64,000 nucleotides of DNA from an uncultured Paracoccaceae bacterium (GTDB taxonomy: Bacteria; Pseudomonadota; Alphaproteobacteria; Rhodobacterales; Rhodobacteraceae). Under the pieces are notes generated by a model, which was not told the DNA's origin, did no database searches, and saw nothing but the letters and a program-made list of their open reading frames with translations. The DNA lies in NCBI GenBank assembly GCA_937883775.1, contig CAKZXZ010000236.1, forward strand, positions 1 through 64,000, written 5' to 3'. The position numbers and the translations under genes were made by a program. Positions 31,939-41,055 of this stretch are shown piece by piece (the stretch's first letter is position 1; every line of letters begins with the position of its first letter).

Positions 31939-32013
31939 GGACCCCGTTAGAGATTCCATCCAAGCCACCCTGTTTTCAGGTCAGCCCGGAGCCGTCGCGC
32001 AACAGGAGAGACC

Positions 32014-32133
32014 ATGACAACGCCGATGACCCGCCGCCTTTGGCGCGCCCTGATCGAGGCCACACAGACTGGCCTCTGCCCTACTGAACGCCGTTTGGCC
32101 CTTACTTTGGATCGGATAGAGACATGGGTTTGA
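32014..32133 (+). CDS. Short ORF (39 aa) overlapping the hemP start
   Basis: MTTPMTRRLWRALIEATQTGLCPTERRLALTLDRIETWV*, preceded by strong SD AGGAGAG; stop overlaps the hemP start region. Confidence 0.45.
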   Translation: MTTPMTRRLWRALIEATQTGLCPTERRLALTLDRIETWV

Positions 32134-32297
32134 TGATGAATGCGAGCCCCGCCCCGACACCACAGTTGGTTGACGATACACCCAGCTACGATGCACAAGA
32201 TCTTACTGGGCAAGATGGACTTGCACGGATCGTCTTGAATGACCAAGTATATACCCTGCGGATCACCCGCGCTGGAAAGCTGATCTTAACCAAATAA
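32124..32297 (+). CDS. hemP: Hemin uptake protein HemP
   Basis: 57 aa, absent from supplied ORF track: MGLMMNASPAPTPQLVDDTPSYDAQDLTGQDGLARIVLNDQVYTLRITRAGKLILTK; C-terminal YTLRITRxGKLILTK is the HemP signature. Confidence 0.88.
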   Translation: MGLMMNASPAPTPQLVDDTPSYDAQDLTGQDGLARIVLNDQVYTLRITRAGKLILTK

Positions 32298-32315
32298 CCC
32301 CGCCACACGCGGCCT

Positions 32316-32582
32316 ATGCCGCGCTTAGCCAAGGTTCACATGCCCAAAGTTCCAAGTCCCTGTATTGATGTCTGTAAATACAAACGGCAGGGGCACTGCA
32401 TCGGTTGCTCGATGACGAAAGCGCAGAAGTCGCTTTATAAGCAGTTGAAAAAAGAGAAACACCAGCAGGCGTTCGTGCACATGCTGGTGTCTCAACAAGA
32501 AAACATGGGCAAATTTTCGCATTGGGCTGATGCCTACGCGAAGCGGTGCCGCAAGAAAGGGGTCAAGAACCCCATTTCATGA
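32316..32582 (+). CDS. DUF1289 domain-containing protein
   Basis: PSPCIDVCKYKRQGHCIGCSMT cysteine motif; start may be at 32340 (MPKVPSP). Confidence 0.85.
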   Translation: MPRLAKVHMPKVPSPCIDVCKYKRQGHCIGCSMTKAQKSLYKQLKKEKHQQAFVHMLVSQQENMGKFSHWADAYAKRCRKKGVKNPIS

Positions 32583-33053
32583 TTAGCGCAGATGTGCCCG
32601 CAGGAACCACGCAAACTTTTCGTGGGTCTGACCACGCGAAATGCACAAATCTTCCGTCAGCGTATCGCCGTGCTCTGCAGCCAATTCACCGGCGCCAGCC
32701 AGCGTGGCGGCCAGCGTAACCTGAGCATCCATCATCTCTTTAATCATGGTTTTGTCATCGGCATGACCGTCATGCTCGCTGATTTTCGAACGCTTCAGCA
32801 TACCTGCAAGTGTGCCTTCAGCGTGTGCGTCGAGTGCTTTAACACGCTCGGCCAAATCATCTTGGGCGGTGAAGTGGTCTTCGTAGATCTCTTGGAACAA
32901 CGCATGCAGCGGACCAAAGGCCATGCCGGTGACATTCCAGTGGAAATTCTGCGCCAGCATCGTTGTGACAGCTGTCTCGGCGACAGACTGATTCAAAGCA
33001 TCTGCGATCGCGCTTGATGCATCTGGTGTCAAATTCGCGGCAGTTTGTGTCAT
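32583..33053 (-). CDS. dps: Dps family DNA-protection/ferritin-like protein
   Basis: QNFHWNVTGMAFGPLHALFQEIYEDHFTAQDDLAERVKAL ferroxidase motif. Confidence 0.94.
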   Translation of the reverse strand: MTQTAANLTPDASSAIADALNQSVAETAVTTMLAQNFHWNVTGMAFGPLHALFQEIYEDHFTAQDDLAERVKALDAHAEGTLAGMLKRSKISEHDGHADDKTMIKEMMDAQVTLAATLAGAGELAAEHGDTLTEDLCISRGQTHEKFAWFLRAHLR

Positions 33054-33148
33054 CGGTCTTATCCTCGTCTCCAAATAATCGCTGGCTGGCGGAAGCTGGC
33101 TTGCGTACCGTCCAAAGATATACCTCTTGGCAGAAAAGCCAAGAACTT

Positions 33149-33165
33149 TTTAGAATTATTCTAAA
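33149..33165. promoter_or_regulatory. Irr-type iron box (ICE motif)
   Basis: TTTAGAA-TTA-TTCTAAA, perfect 7-3-7 inverted repeat, 96 bp upstream of dps. Confidence 0.8.
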
Positions 33166-33583
33166 GCGCCAGCTGCGCGATGAGGGAAAGAACCATCCTA
33201 TGACTGTGTCGCGGGATCCGCGACGTGAGCAAAAAGGCAACGCTATCTGCGTTTCCAGCATTCTGTGCATCTACCACAGACAGCAACCAAACTTCATCGA
33301 AAGACGCCGTCTTTGCGCTGGGTTCATAAACGACAGGGGCCTGGCCCCACGCATCACCCAGCACCTGCACCAGCGTCGTTGATAAGGTTTCGCGCTGCTG
33401 TGCGATTCCGCATCCAACCGCCGCGCAAATACGATGACCATCGACCCGGCTGGCCGACCGTGCCTTGCGCATCAACTGACGTAGTGGAACCAACCGGCGC
33501 TGTGTTTCAGCATCCAAAGGGAGACTGCGAGGCGACCGCTCTGCAGGGATCGTTTCAACTTGGGTCAGCGCGTGAAGAGCCAT
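33161..33583 (-). CDS. Conserved-looking hypothetical protein upstream of dps
   Basis: ORF MALHALTQVETIPAERSPRSLPLDAETQRRL...; stop codon lies inside the Irr box. Confidence 0.55.
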   Translation of the reverse strand: MALHALTQVETIPAERSPRSLPLDAETQRRLVPLRQLMRKARSASRVDGHRICAAVGCGIAQQRETLSTTLVQVLGDAWGQAPVVYEPSAKTASFDEVWLLSVVDAQNAGNADSVAFLLTSRIPRHSHRMVLSLIAQLAL

Positions 33584-33756
33584 TATGAGAATCAACTTCT
33601 ATCTTTATTCCTGATTAAAATAATAAGCTTTTTACGCTCTGCCTAGGGCTCACATGTCGCAGCCAGGTCTAAATCGATAAAAAGACCATAAAATTTGAGA
33701 TTGCATAGGTATTCAATCAGAGTACTCTTAGCGTCAGGATCACATGGAGACACAAA

Positions 33757-34722
33757 ATGACCCCGGCAGAAATGGAGGCACGGATCGTGCGCTACGGCGA
33801 CCTTGTCCCTTGCAAGACCGCTTTTATCGACGCGCACACACCTGGTAGCGACCAAAAGGAAAATTTCACGATCATCGGGGGCGGTGTTTCAGAAAGCGCC
33901 GATCAGCACGTTCATATCCGCGACACGCCGGGATTTAACATCGGCGCCGCCGGACAACCTCCGAAATGTCGCAACTCGCTCCACACTCACTCCACCGCCG
34001 AGGTTTTTTTCGTGCTCAAAGGCCGTTGGCGCTTTTTCTGGGGGCGTTGGGGCACCTCAGGTGAGGTTGTTCTCGAGGAAGGCGACATCTTCAATATCCC
34101 GACTGGTATCTTCCGCGGCTTTGAAAATATCGGCACGGACTACGGAATGATTATGGCGATCCTTGGCGGCGATGACGCTGGCGGTGGCGTGCTGTGGGCA
34201 CCGCAAGTGATTGAAGATGCTGCAAATCACGGGCTTGTCCTGGGGGAAAATGGCAAGCTCTATGACACCAAAAAAGGCGAGAGCTTGCCAGACGGCATAA
34301 AGCCAATGCCACTTTTGGATCAGGCCGTGCTGGACCGCATGCCAGAGCCGACAACAGCCGATGTGGTTCCAACATATGTCGCACGTTACTGGGACATGAT
34401 GGCGTTGGCTGACCGGCAACCCGCCAACGTCATCTCCGAGAACGGAATACTACGCGATAAACCTGGCTTCACCGTCGAAATGTTGAGCCGCGGCTCGATC
34501 TCTGATGAGGTATATACCACTGACAAGCATGAAGTTCTGATGCCCGTTCGCGGCTATTGGAAGTTGACATATGATGGCGGCCAAACCGTTCTAAACCCCG
34601 GAGATACCTGCGCCATCCCACCTGATTTACCGCATGGCCTCCGTCCCGCAATGACGGGCGAAACAAGCCTTTATCGCATCCGCAGCACCGACGACTCAGC
34701 CGGGCCGACGCTGACGCATTGA
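33757..34722 (+). CDS. Bicupin domain protein
   Basis: Two cupin motifs: LHTHSTAEVFFVLKGRWRFFWG...GDIFNIPTGIFRGFEN and DKHEVLMPVRGYWKL...LNPGDTCAIPPDLPHGL. Confidence 0.88.
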   Translation: MTPAEMEARIVRYGDLVPCKTAFIDAHTPGSDQKENFTIIGGGVSESADQHVHIRDTPGFNIGAAGQPPKCRNSLHTHSTAEVFFVLKGRWRFFWGRWGTSGEVVLEEGDIFNIPTGIFRGFENIGTDYGMIMAILGGDDAGGGVLWAPQVIEDAANHGLVLGENGKLYDTKKGESLPDGIKPMPLLDQAVLDRMPEPTTADVVPTYVARYWDMMALADRQPANVISENGILRDKPGFTVEMLSRGSISDEVYTTDKHEVLMPVRGYWKLTYDGGQTVLNPGDTCAIPPDLPHGLRPAMTGETSLYRIRSTDDSAGPTLTH

Positions 34723-34932
34723 TGTTTCGATAAATCCGAGCCGGCCCAGCGCATCGCGGGCCTGCTCGCTTTCCTTGGGGGTTCCATCAAGGACGGACGC
34801 GTTCAACCGTTGCACAATAAAACTCAGTTTTTGGTCCGGATGCCGCCCGCGCAGCAGTGACATCACCTGATCGTCCCGCATCTGTAAGATGCTATACGCA
34901 ACGTCCTGCTCAACACTCTGAAGGTTTGACAT
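34696..34932 (-). CDS. Hypothetical protein
   Basis: MSNLQSVEQDVAYSILQMRDDQVMSLLRGRHPDQKLSFIVQRLNA...; 3' end overlaps cupin gene. Confidence 0.45.
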   Translation of the reverse strand: MSNLQSVEQDVAYSILQMRDDQVMSLLRGRHPDQKLSFIVQRLNASVLDGTPKESEQARDALGRLGFIETSMRQRRPG

Positions 34933-35245
34933 CACAATCCCCACTTGCATCGTATTTCTGTTACCTTTCTTGGCAGCGCAAATGATTCTGGGCAAACGAT
35001 TTATCGGCAGAATTTCAAAGCTGCGCTCAAATGGAATCTTGAAAAATGGCGCTTATCACAGCCCATGAACGCCTTGATATCATGTGCTGACAAAGGCTCT
35101 GCGGTGAATTCTCTGCGGATCTCAACAGCCTGCGGCGTTTCTACTATTGATTTATCCGATTATTTTACTCAGAAATGAACGGCAAAGATTTTTAAGTCTT
35201 TCACACGTTATAAACGTCTGCCGTATCGCCCTGAAAAGGTTTCAA

Positions 35246-35410
35246 ATGCGCTTGAATCCGCCCGATTCTTCTTTGCGAAACGCGCCTGAACCTGCGCGGC
35301 AAAGCCTCAAGCCTGAGGTTGATGCATTAAACTTGTCTGACTACGCACCGGATGATCTGCAGGTAGAGCGGCATTTTGAGCAGGTCCTTCGCCAAGAGAC
35401 CCGTAAATGA
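35246..35410 (+). CDS. Hypothetical small protein at head of imelysin cluster
   Basis: MRLNPPDSSLRNAPEPARQSLKPEVDALNLSDYAPDDLQVERHFEQVLRQETRK, overlaps next CDS by 4 bp (ATGA). Confidence 0.5.
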   Translation: MRLNPPDSSLRNAPEPARQSLKPEVDALNLSDYAPDDLQVERHFEQVLRQETRK

Positions 35411-35883
35411 GTGCGCAATACGCAAAACGTGGCGGAGCCCCGGTAGGCCTTGTCGCAAACCTGCCCAAAGTAGAAGCAGCCTGCGTGCGTTATTTGCGCC
35501 TGTGGAGCATGGGCGTTGATGGTCAGTCCGAGGTCTGGAACGCCTTCGCTGCAGGACTGGGCGGTGTGCAGGGTAAACAGGCGATGCGCACCTTCGAAGA
35601 ACTGCACACCATATGTTGCCGCCATGGCCGACGTCCGCTGATGCGGCACGCCATCAACTGCAAATGTCTTGGCGCCGACGAATCCTGCTTTGCCAATTTC
35701 ATCGCAACAGCCGCCGAGGGCGAGATGGAAGACGCAATGCTGATCGCAACTCTGATCGTGAGGGCCGATATGGCCCCCGTGATCCCCGCGCTGGCCAGCG
35801 ATCTTGGCTTGGCGCTGAAACGCATGCCGCCCGATCTGTCATCGGTGGCAATGCACACTCACCAAACACATACGGTTCACTAG
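35407..35883 (+). CDS. Hypothetical protein with Cys-rich segment, upstream of imelysin gene
   Basis: 158 aa; HTICCRHGRRPLMRHAINCKCLGADESCF. Confidence 0.65.
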   Translation: MSAQYAKRGGAPVGLVANLPKVEAACVRYLRLWSMGVDGQSEVWNAFAAGLGGVQGKQAMRTFEELHTICCRHGRRPLMRHAINCKCLGADESCFANFIATAAEGEMEDAMLIATLIVRADMAPVIPALASDLGLALKRMPPDLSSVAMHTHQTHTVH

Positions 35884-35894
35884 AGGAGATACCG

Positions 35895-37157
35895 ATGAAG
35901 ACCACCCCCATGTTCCTGGCACCGCTCGCGCTTGCGCTTGCTACCCCGGCTTTTGCCGTGGAAAAGGCCGACGTGCTGACAAACTATGCAAACATCGCTG
36001 CCGCGAAATATGCGGATAGTGTGACAACGGCTCAGCGTCTGCAAACAGCCGTAGACGCATTGATCGCAAACCCTTCGGCCGAGGCGCTTGAAGATGCCAA
36101 AGCTGCATGGCTTGCATCGCGCGTGCCTTACCAGCAGACCGAAGTTTATCGCTTTGGCAACGCCATCGTTGACGATTGGGAAGGCAAAGTGAACGCCTGG
36201 CCACTTGATGAAGGCCTGATTGACTATGTCGACGGCTCCTATGGCGGCCCTTCCGATGAAAATGCATTTGCGGTTCTGAACGTCGTTGCCAATCCGAACT
36301 TTACGCTGTCGGGTTCCGAAGTGGATGCAGCCGAAATCACGCCTGCCTTGCTTGAAGAAACGCTTCATGAAGCAGACGGGATCGAGGCAAACGTAGCCAC
36401 AGGCTACCACGCCATCGAGTTTTTGCTGTGGGGTCAGGACCTGAACGGTCACGGCCCAGGCGCAGGCAACCGTCCGTGGACAGACTATGCAGCTGGTGAC
36501 GCCTGCACCGGTGGCAATTGTGATCGCCGCGCGGATTACCTGAAAGCCTCCACAGATCTGCTGGTTTCCGATCTGGAATGGATGGCAGCACAATGGATCG
36601 ACGGTGGCGCAGCACGTGCCACTCTGATGGAAAACGAAGATGCTGGCATTTCGGCAATTCTTACGGGCATGGGCTCGCTGTCTTATGGCGAGCAAGCTGG
36701 TGAGCGGATGCGTCTTGGCCTCATGCTGAACGATCCCGAAGAAGAGCATGATTGCTTTGCCGACAATACACATAACAGCCACTACTATGACGGTCTGGGC
36801 ATCCAGAACGTCTATCTGGGCGAGTACATCCGCATCGATGGCACATCCGTCAGCGGCGCTTCGCTGGCTGACATGGTCGCTGCAACCGACGCCGCGCTAG
36901 ACGCCGAAATGCAAGGCAAGCTGTCAACCACGATGATGGCTCTTGGCCGGATTAAATCAGCAGCCGAAGCTGGCTTTGCCTATGACCAGATGCTGGAGCA
37001 GGGCAACGCCGGTGGCGAAGCGCTTATCATGGGTGGCGTGAACGGCCTTGTCGACCAGACGCGCTCGATCGAGCGTGTTGTGGCCGCGCTGGGCGTTGAT
37101 GCGATCGAGTTCGAAGGCTCTGACAGCCTCGACAATCCTGAGGCCGTCTTTGAGTAA
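35895..37157 (+). CDS. Imelysin (peptidase M75) family protein, IrpA/ICMP-like
   Basis: Signal peptide; GYHAIEFLLWGQDLNGHGPGAGNRPWTDY (GxHxxE motif); RPWTDY; start at MKTTPMFLAPLALALATPAFA. Confidence 0.94.
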   Translation: MKTTPMFLAPLALALATPAFAVEKADVLTNYANIAAAKYADSVTTAQRLQTAVDALIANPSAEALEDAKAAWLASRVPYQQTEVYRFGNAIVDDWEGKVNAWPLDEGLIDYVDGSYGGPSDENAFAVLNVVANPNFTLSGSEVDAAEITPALLEETLHEADGIEANVATGYHAIEFLLWGQDLNGHGPGAGNRPWTDYAAGDACTGGNCDRRADYLKASTDLLVSDLEWMAAQWIDGGAARATLMENEDAGISAILTGMGSLSYGEQAGERMRLGLMLNDPEEEHDCFADNTHNSHYYDGLGIQNVYLGEYIRIDGTSVSGASLADMVAATDAALDAEMQGKLSTTMMALGRIKSAAEAGFAYDQMLEQGNAGGEALIMGGVNGLVDQTRSIERVVAALGVDAIEFEGSDSLDNPEAVFE

Positions 37158-37281
37158 GACACTCCTTTAAAACTTCGTTGCCCGGGCGCTTGTCAAATCG
37201 CGTTCGGGCGACGCGCCGCCCGACGATGCCATGTCATTGCGTCGCAGGGTCACTCGGCCAGCAACAGCTATGTTCCACCAA

Positions 37282-38829
37282 ATGAAAAACGGTACGACCA
37301 TGCACGCCACCCGATCTATTGCGATCTTTCTGACCACATTCGTTGCCAGCACCAGCAGCGCAACCATGGCGGATGTGACGCTAGAGCCCCACCTCAACAT
37401 TGTTCCACGCACCGCCGAAGAAGCCGCACGGATCGCCAAAGTGCTGACACCGCCAACCGACTTCAGCAAAGCTGCTGCATATGAAGAAAAATCGGCTGGA
37501 GCGGCCACAGTTCGCGCACGCAAGAACAAAGACGCGTTCTCTCAACCCTCCGGGAATATCTCGTTCGAGGATGAGCTAGACTTCAAAGTCGGGAATGGTC
37601 TGTTCAAGAAACTTTGGGTGTCATCACCTTCCTCGACGCTCGCCTCCGATGGGCTAGGCCCGCTTTATAACGCACGCTCTTGTCAGCGCTGCCACATCAA
37701 AGATGGGCGCGGTCATCCGCCAGAACCCAATGATACCAATTCTATTTCGATGTTCCTGCGCATTTCGATCCCGGGCGGGCCCGAGCACGACATCGCTGAA
37801 ATTAAAGACTACATCGCGACAGCCCCTGATCCGAACTATGGCACACAAATGCAGGATTTCGGCATTGCCGGCTTGCCTGCCGAATACAGCCTAAAAATCG
37901 ACTACGAAGAGATCGAGGTCGCGCTGTCCGAAGGTGAAACTGCCAGCTTGCGCGCACCGACATATACCGCTGAAAACCTTGGCTATGGCCCGCTTCATCC
38001 CGACGCGATGCTCAGCCCACGGGTTGCCCCGCAGATGATCGGCCTTGGCCTTCTTGAGGCGATCCCGGCCGCAGATATTCTGGCTCTTGCCGATCCTGAT
38101 GATGCGGATGGCGATGGGATTTCGGGGCGCCCCAACATTGTTTGGTCAGCCGAATTCAATCAGCCGATGCTGGGCCGCTTTGGACTTAAGGCAGGCTCGC
38201 CCACGGTTAAGGAACAGTCTGCAGGCGCATTTGCCGGGGATATCGGGATTTCTTCCCCGATTAACCCTGATCCATGGGGTGAATGTATGCCCGCGCAGAC
38301 AGATTGTGTTGCAGCGCCTCATGGTGATGGCGACACGCGTGTGACCGAAGTGGATGCGGAAGGGCTCCAGCTTGTGACATTCTATAGCCAGAACCTTGGC
38401 GTTCCAGCACGACGAGATGTCAACGACCCGCAGGTTCTGCGCGGCAAGCAGGTGTTTTATGAAACCAACTGCGTGGCATGCCATCAACCCAACTTTGTGA
38501 CCCACCGACTGGTCGATCAACATGAACAAAGCTTTCAGTTGATCTGGCCCTACACCGATATGCTGCTCCACGACATGGGCGAAGGTCTTGCAGACAATCG
38601 TCCCGAGGCACGTGCAAATGGCCGCGAATGGCGGACACCACCGCTGTGGGGCGTCGGTATGACCGAACGGGTGAGCGGGCACACCTATTTCCTGCATGAT
38701 GGTCGGGCTCGCAATTTGCTTGAAGCCGTCTTGTGGCACGGTGGCGAAGCCGAAGCTCAAAAAGAGGCTGTTATCTCAATGCCTGCTGCAGACCGTGCCG
38801 CCCTTATCGCCTTTCTTGAAAGTCTCTGA
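37282..38829 (+). CDS. Di-heme oxidoreductase family protein (c-type cytochrome, DHOR/DUF1111)
   Basis: Two CxxCH motifs (CQRCH, CVACH); GPLYNARSCQRCHIKDGRG; TPPLWGVGMTERVSGHTYFLHDGRARNLLEAVLWHGGEA. Confidence 0.93.
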   Translation: MKNGTTMHATRSIAIFLTTFVASTSSATMADVTLEPHLNIVPRTAEEAARIAKVLTPPTDFSKAAAYEEKSAGAATVRARKNKDAFSQPSGNISFEDELDFKVGNGLFKKLWVSSPSSTLASDGLGPLYNARSCQRCHIKDGRGHPPEPNDTNSISMFLRISIPGGPEHDIAEIKDYIATAPDPNYGTQMQDFGIAGLPAEYSLKIDYEEIEVALSEGETASLRAPTYTAENLGYGPLHPDAMLSPRVAPQMIGLGLLEAIPAADILALADPDDADGDGISGRPNIVWSAEFNQPMLGRFGLKAGSPTVKEQSAGAFAGDIGISSPINPDPWGECMPAQTDCVAAPHGDGDTRVTEVDAEGLQLVTFYSQNLGVPARRDVNDPQVLRGKQVFYETNCVACHQPNFVTHRLVDQHEQSFQLIWPYTDMLLHDMGEGLADNRPEARANGREWRTPPLWGVGMTERVSGHTYFLHDGRARNLLEAVLWHGGEAEAQKEAVISMPAADRAALIAFLESL

Positions 38830-38832
38830 TCT

Positions 38833-39828
38833 ATGCGTTTGATCCTTGCCCTCGTGGCCCTGCTCCCGCTGCCCGCACTTGCTGACAGCACCCGTTCGAT
38901 TGTCGACGAACATATCCTTCCAGGGTTCGCCGCATTGGCGGAAACCACACAGACGCTGCAAAATACTGCGGCTGAAACCTGCACCCGGGGCGATCCACTG
39001 AACACGGCCTATAACGCCGCTTTTGATGCCTGGATCACCGTCAGCCATCTGCGGTTTGGTCCGACCGAGCAGGAAGACCGGGCTTTCGCATTGGCTTTTT
39101 GGCCAGACAGTCGCGGCGCGACGCCCAAAGCGCTGTCACGGCTTATCGCAAACGCTGATCCGGTTGCTGAAACCGCAGACACTTACGCCGAGGTGTCTAT
39201 CGCCGCTCGGGGCTTCTTTGCGCTGGAATTCCTGCTTTATGATGCAGCCTTTGCCGATCAGGGGGATGCAGACTATCGCTGCCAGCTGATCCAGACGATC
39301 ACCGCAGATATTGCAGCGGTTTCCGACGCAATGCAGCAGGATTGGCAAAATGACTATGCCGCCAAACTGATTGAGCCATCAGCCGACAGCCCTTACCGAA
39401 CCCCGGCCGAAGCCACGCAAGAGCTGTTCAAAGCGCTCAACACTGGTTTGCAATTTACATCTGAAAACCGTCTTGGCCGCCCGCTGGGCACCTTTGACAA
39501 GCCGCGCCCAAACCGGGCTGAAGCACGGCGCTCTGCGCGCTCGTTGCGTCATGTTGAGTTGTCACTGACGTCTTTGAAATCGCTGGCTCTGGCCCTTGCC
39601 GCAGACGCCCCCGACATTCAGGAAAAGCTGGATCAACGCTTTACAAAAGCGATTGATGTCGCCGCGCGCGTCGATGATCCCAGTTTTGCTGGCGTTGCCG
39701 ACCCCGGCACGCGCATCAAGGTCGAGGCGTTGCAAAGCGCTGTTGAATCGATCCGCCAGGCGGTAGCTCTTGATCTGGGGCCGCGTCTGGGCGTCTCGGT
39801 CGGCTTCAACGCACTTGACGGCGATTGA
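38833..39828 (+). CDS. Second imelysin family protein
   Basis: Signal peptide; FALEFLLYD; RFGPTEQEDRAFALAFWPDSRG typical of imelysin paralogue in this cluster. Confidence 0.92.
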   Translation: MRLILALVALLPLPALADSTRSIVDEHILPGFAALAETTQTLQNTAAETCTRGDPLNTAYNAAFDAWITVSHLRFGPTEQEDRAFALAFWPDSRGATPKALSRLIANADPVAETADTYAEVSIAARGFFALEFLLYDAAFADQGDADYRCQLIQTITADIAAVSDAMQQDWQNDYAAKLIEPSADSPYRTPAEATQELFKALNTGLQFTSENRLGRPLGTFDKPRPNRAEARRSARSLRHVELSLTSLKSLALALAADAPDIQEKLDQRFTKAIDVAARVDDPSFAGVADPGTRIKVEALQSAVESIRQAVALDLGPRLGVSVGFNALDGD

Positions 39829-39829
39829 G

Positions 39830-40891
39830 ATGGCGACCCGTCGGCAACTTCTGGCAGGCCTTCTGGCAACAAGTCTGGTGCCGCGACACTCATGGGCTGA
39901 TGCGGGCAATCCTGCTTTTCTGTCAGCGGCCGGTTTGCCCGGCGGGGGATACGCCCTTTGCGGGATCAGCGACGCGCTTGATGTTGTTTTCCGCATTCCG
40001 TTGCCCGCACGCGGCCACGCAGCCGCGGCACACCCCGCACGCGCCGAGGCCGTCGCCTTTGCACGGCGCCCGGGAACATTCGCACTTGTGATAGATTGCC
40101 GGTCAGGCAAAGTGCTTGCCAAGTTGCAAGCGCCCGCAGACCGACACTTTTACGGTCACGGCGCATTCTCGGCAGACGGTACCCGGCTTTACACGACCGA
40201 AAATGATTACGAGGCGGCCGAGGGCCGCATCGGCATCTGGGATGTCAATGCAGGCTACAGGCGCGTTGGCGACATCTCGAGCGGTGGCATCGGTCCGCAC
40301 GACATCAAGCGCCTGCCCGGCACTGAGACGCTTGTCATCGCAAACGGTGGTATTGAAACACACCCTGACAGCGGTCGAAGCAAGCTGAACTTGCCCACCA
40401 TGAGGCCCAATCTCAGCTACATTGAAGATCGGCAGATCACCGAACAGATCGAGCTTGATACAAAGCTACACCGGAATTCGATCCGTCACCTCGCAGTCTC
40501 AAAGACGAGCAGTGTCGCTTTTGCAATGCAATGGCAGGGCGACAAGATCGACGCACCGTTGCTTGGCGTTCACAAGCGAGGCCAGGCACCGCGCCTTGCA
40601 ACTGCACCTGCGGATGATTGGCGCGCCATGCAGGGCTATGCAGGCAGCGTTGCCTTCTCGGCAGATGGCGAACAGATTGCCCTGACCTCCCCTCGTGGAG
40701 GGATTGTGCAATTCTACGATCAACGCGACGCCACGCTGCAACAGACCCTTCAAATGGCCGATGCATGTGGCGTTGCTCCGACGCAAGACAAACTTGTCAT
40801 CACATCCGGCACCGGCACGATACAGACCCTTTCAGGACAGACCGTTCAAAATGACGATCTGTTGTGGGACAACCATCTGATCCCTGTTTAG
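39830..40891 (+). CDS. DUF1513 domain-containing protein
   Basis: Tat-like MATRRQLLAGLLATSLV; FYGHGAFSADGTRLYTTENDY; GGIGPHDIKRLPGTETLVIANGGIETHPDSGRSKLNL. Confidence 0.92.
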   Translation: MATRRQLLAGLLATSLVPRHSWADAGNPAFLSAAGLPGGGYALCGISDALDVVFRIPLPARGHAAAAHPARAEAVAFARRPGTFALVIDCRSGKVLAKLQAPADRHFYGHGAFSADGTRLYTTENDYEAAEGRIGIWDVNAGYRRVGDISSGGIGPHDIKRLPGTETLVIANGGIETHPDSGRSKLNLPTMRPNLSYIEDRQITEQIELDTKLHRNSIRHLAVSKTSSVAFAMQWQGDKIDAPLLGVHKRGQAPRLATAPADDWRAMQGYAGSVAFSADGEQIALTSPRGGIVQFYDQRDATLQQTLQMADACGVAPTQDKLVITSGTGTIQTLSGQTVQNDDLLWDNHLIPV

Positions 40892-41055
40892 GCCACAGCC
40901 GAAACGCTCGACCAATCGACTGATATCGTTCGAGAATTCCAAAACCTGCTGTAAAGGCCCAAAAAGTGGCCGCTTTTGTGGCCTGTCGCAGCCACAGGTT
41001 ATATTTGGGCTTTTTGAAATTGTGCGTTGCGACGCTTCTATGCTTGTTTGTGCAA

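Noticed and set aside
33583-33640. Possible Fur-like TGAGAATCAACTTCTA element upstream of the 33161-33583 ORF
   Set aside because: The halves do not form a proper inverted repeat with Fur or Irr spacing; too weak to call
34945-35178. 77-aa plus-strand ORF upstream of the imelysin cluster
   Set aside because: No clear ribosome-binding site or family resemblance; lies in the likely promoter region
35880-36782. 300-aa minus-strand ORF opposite the imelysin gene
   Set aside because: Shadow ORF; imelysin frame has signal peptide and family motifs
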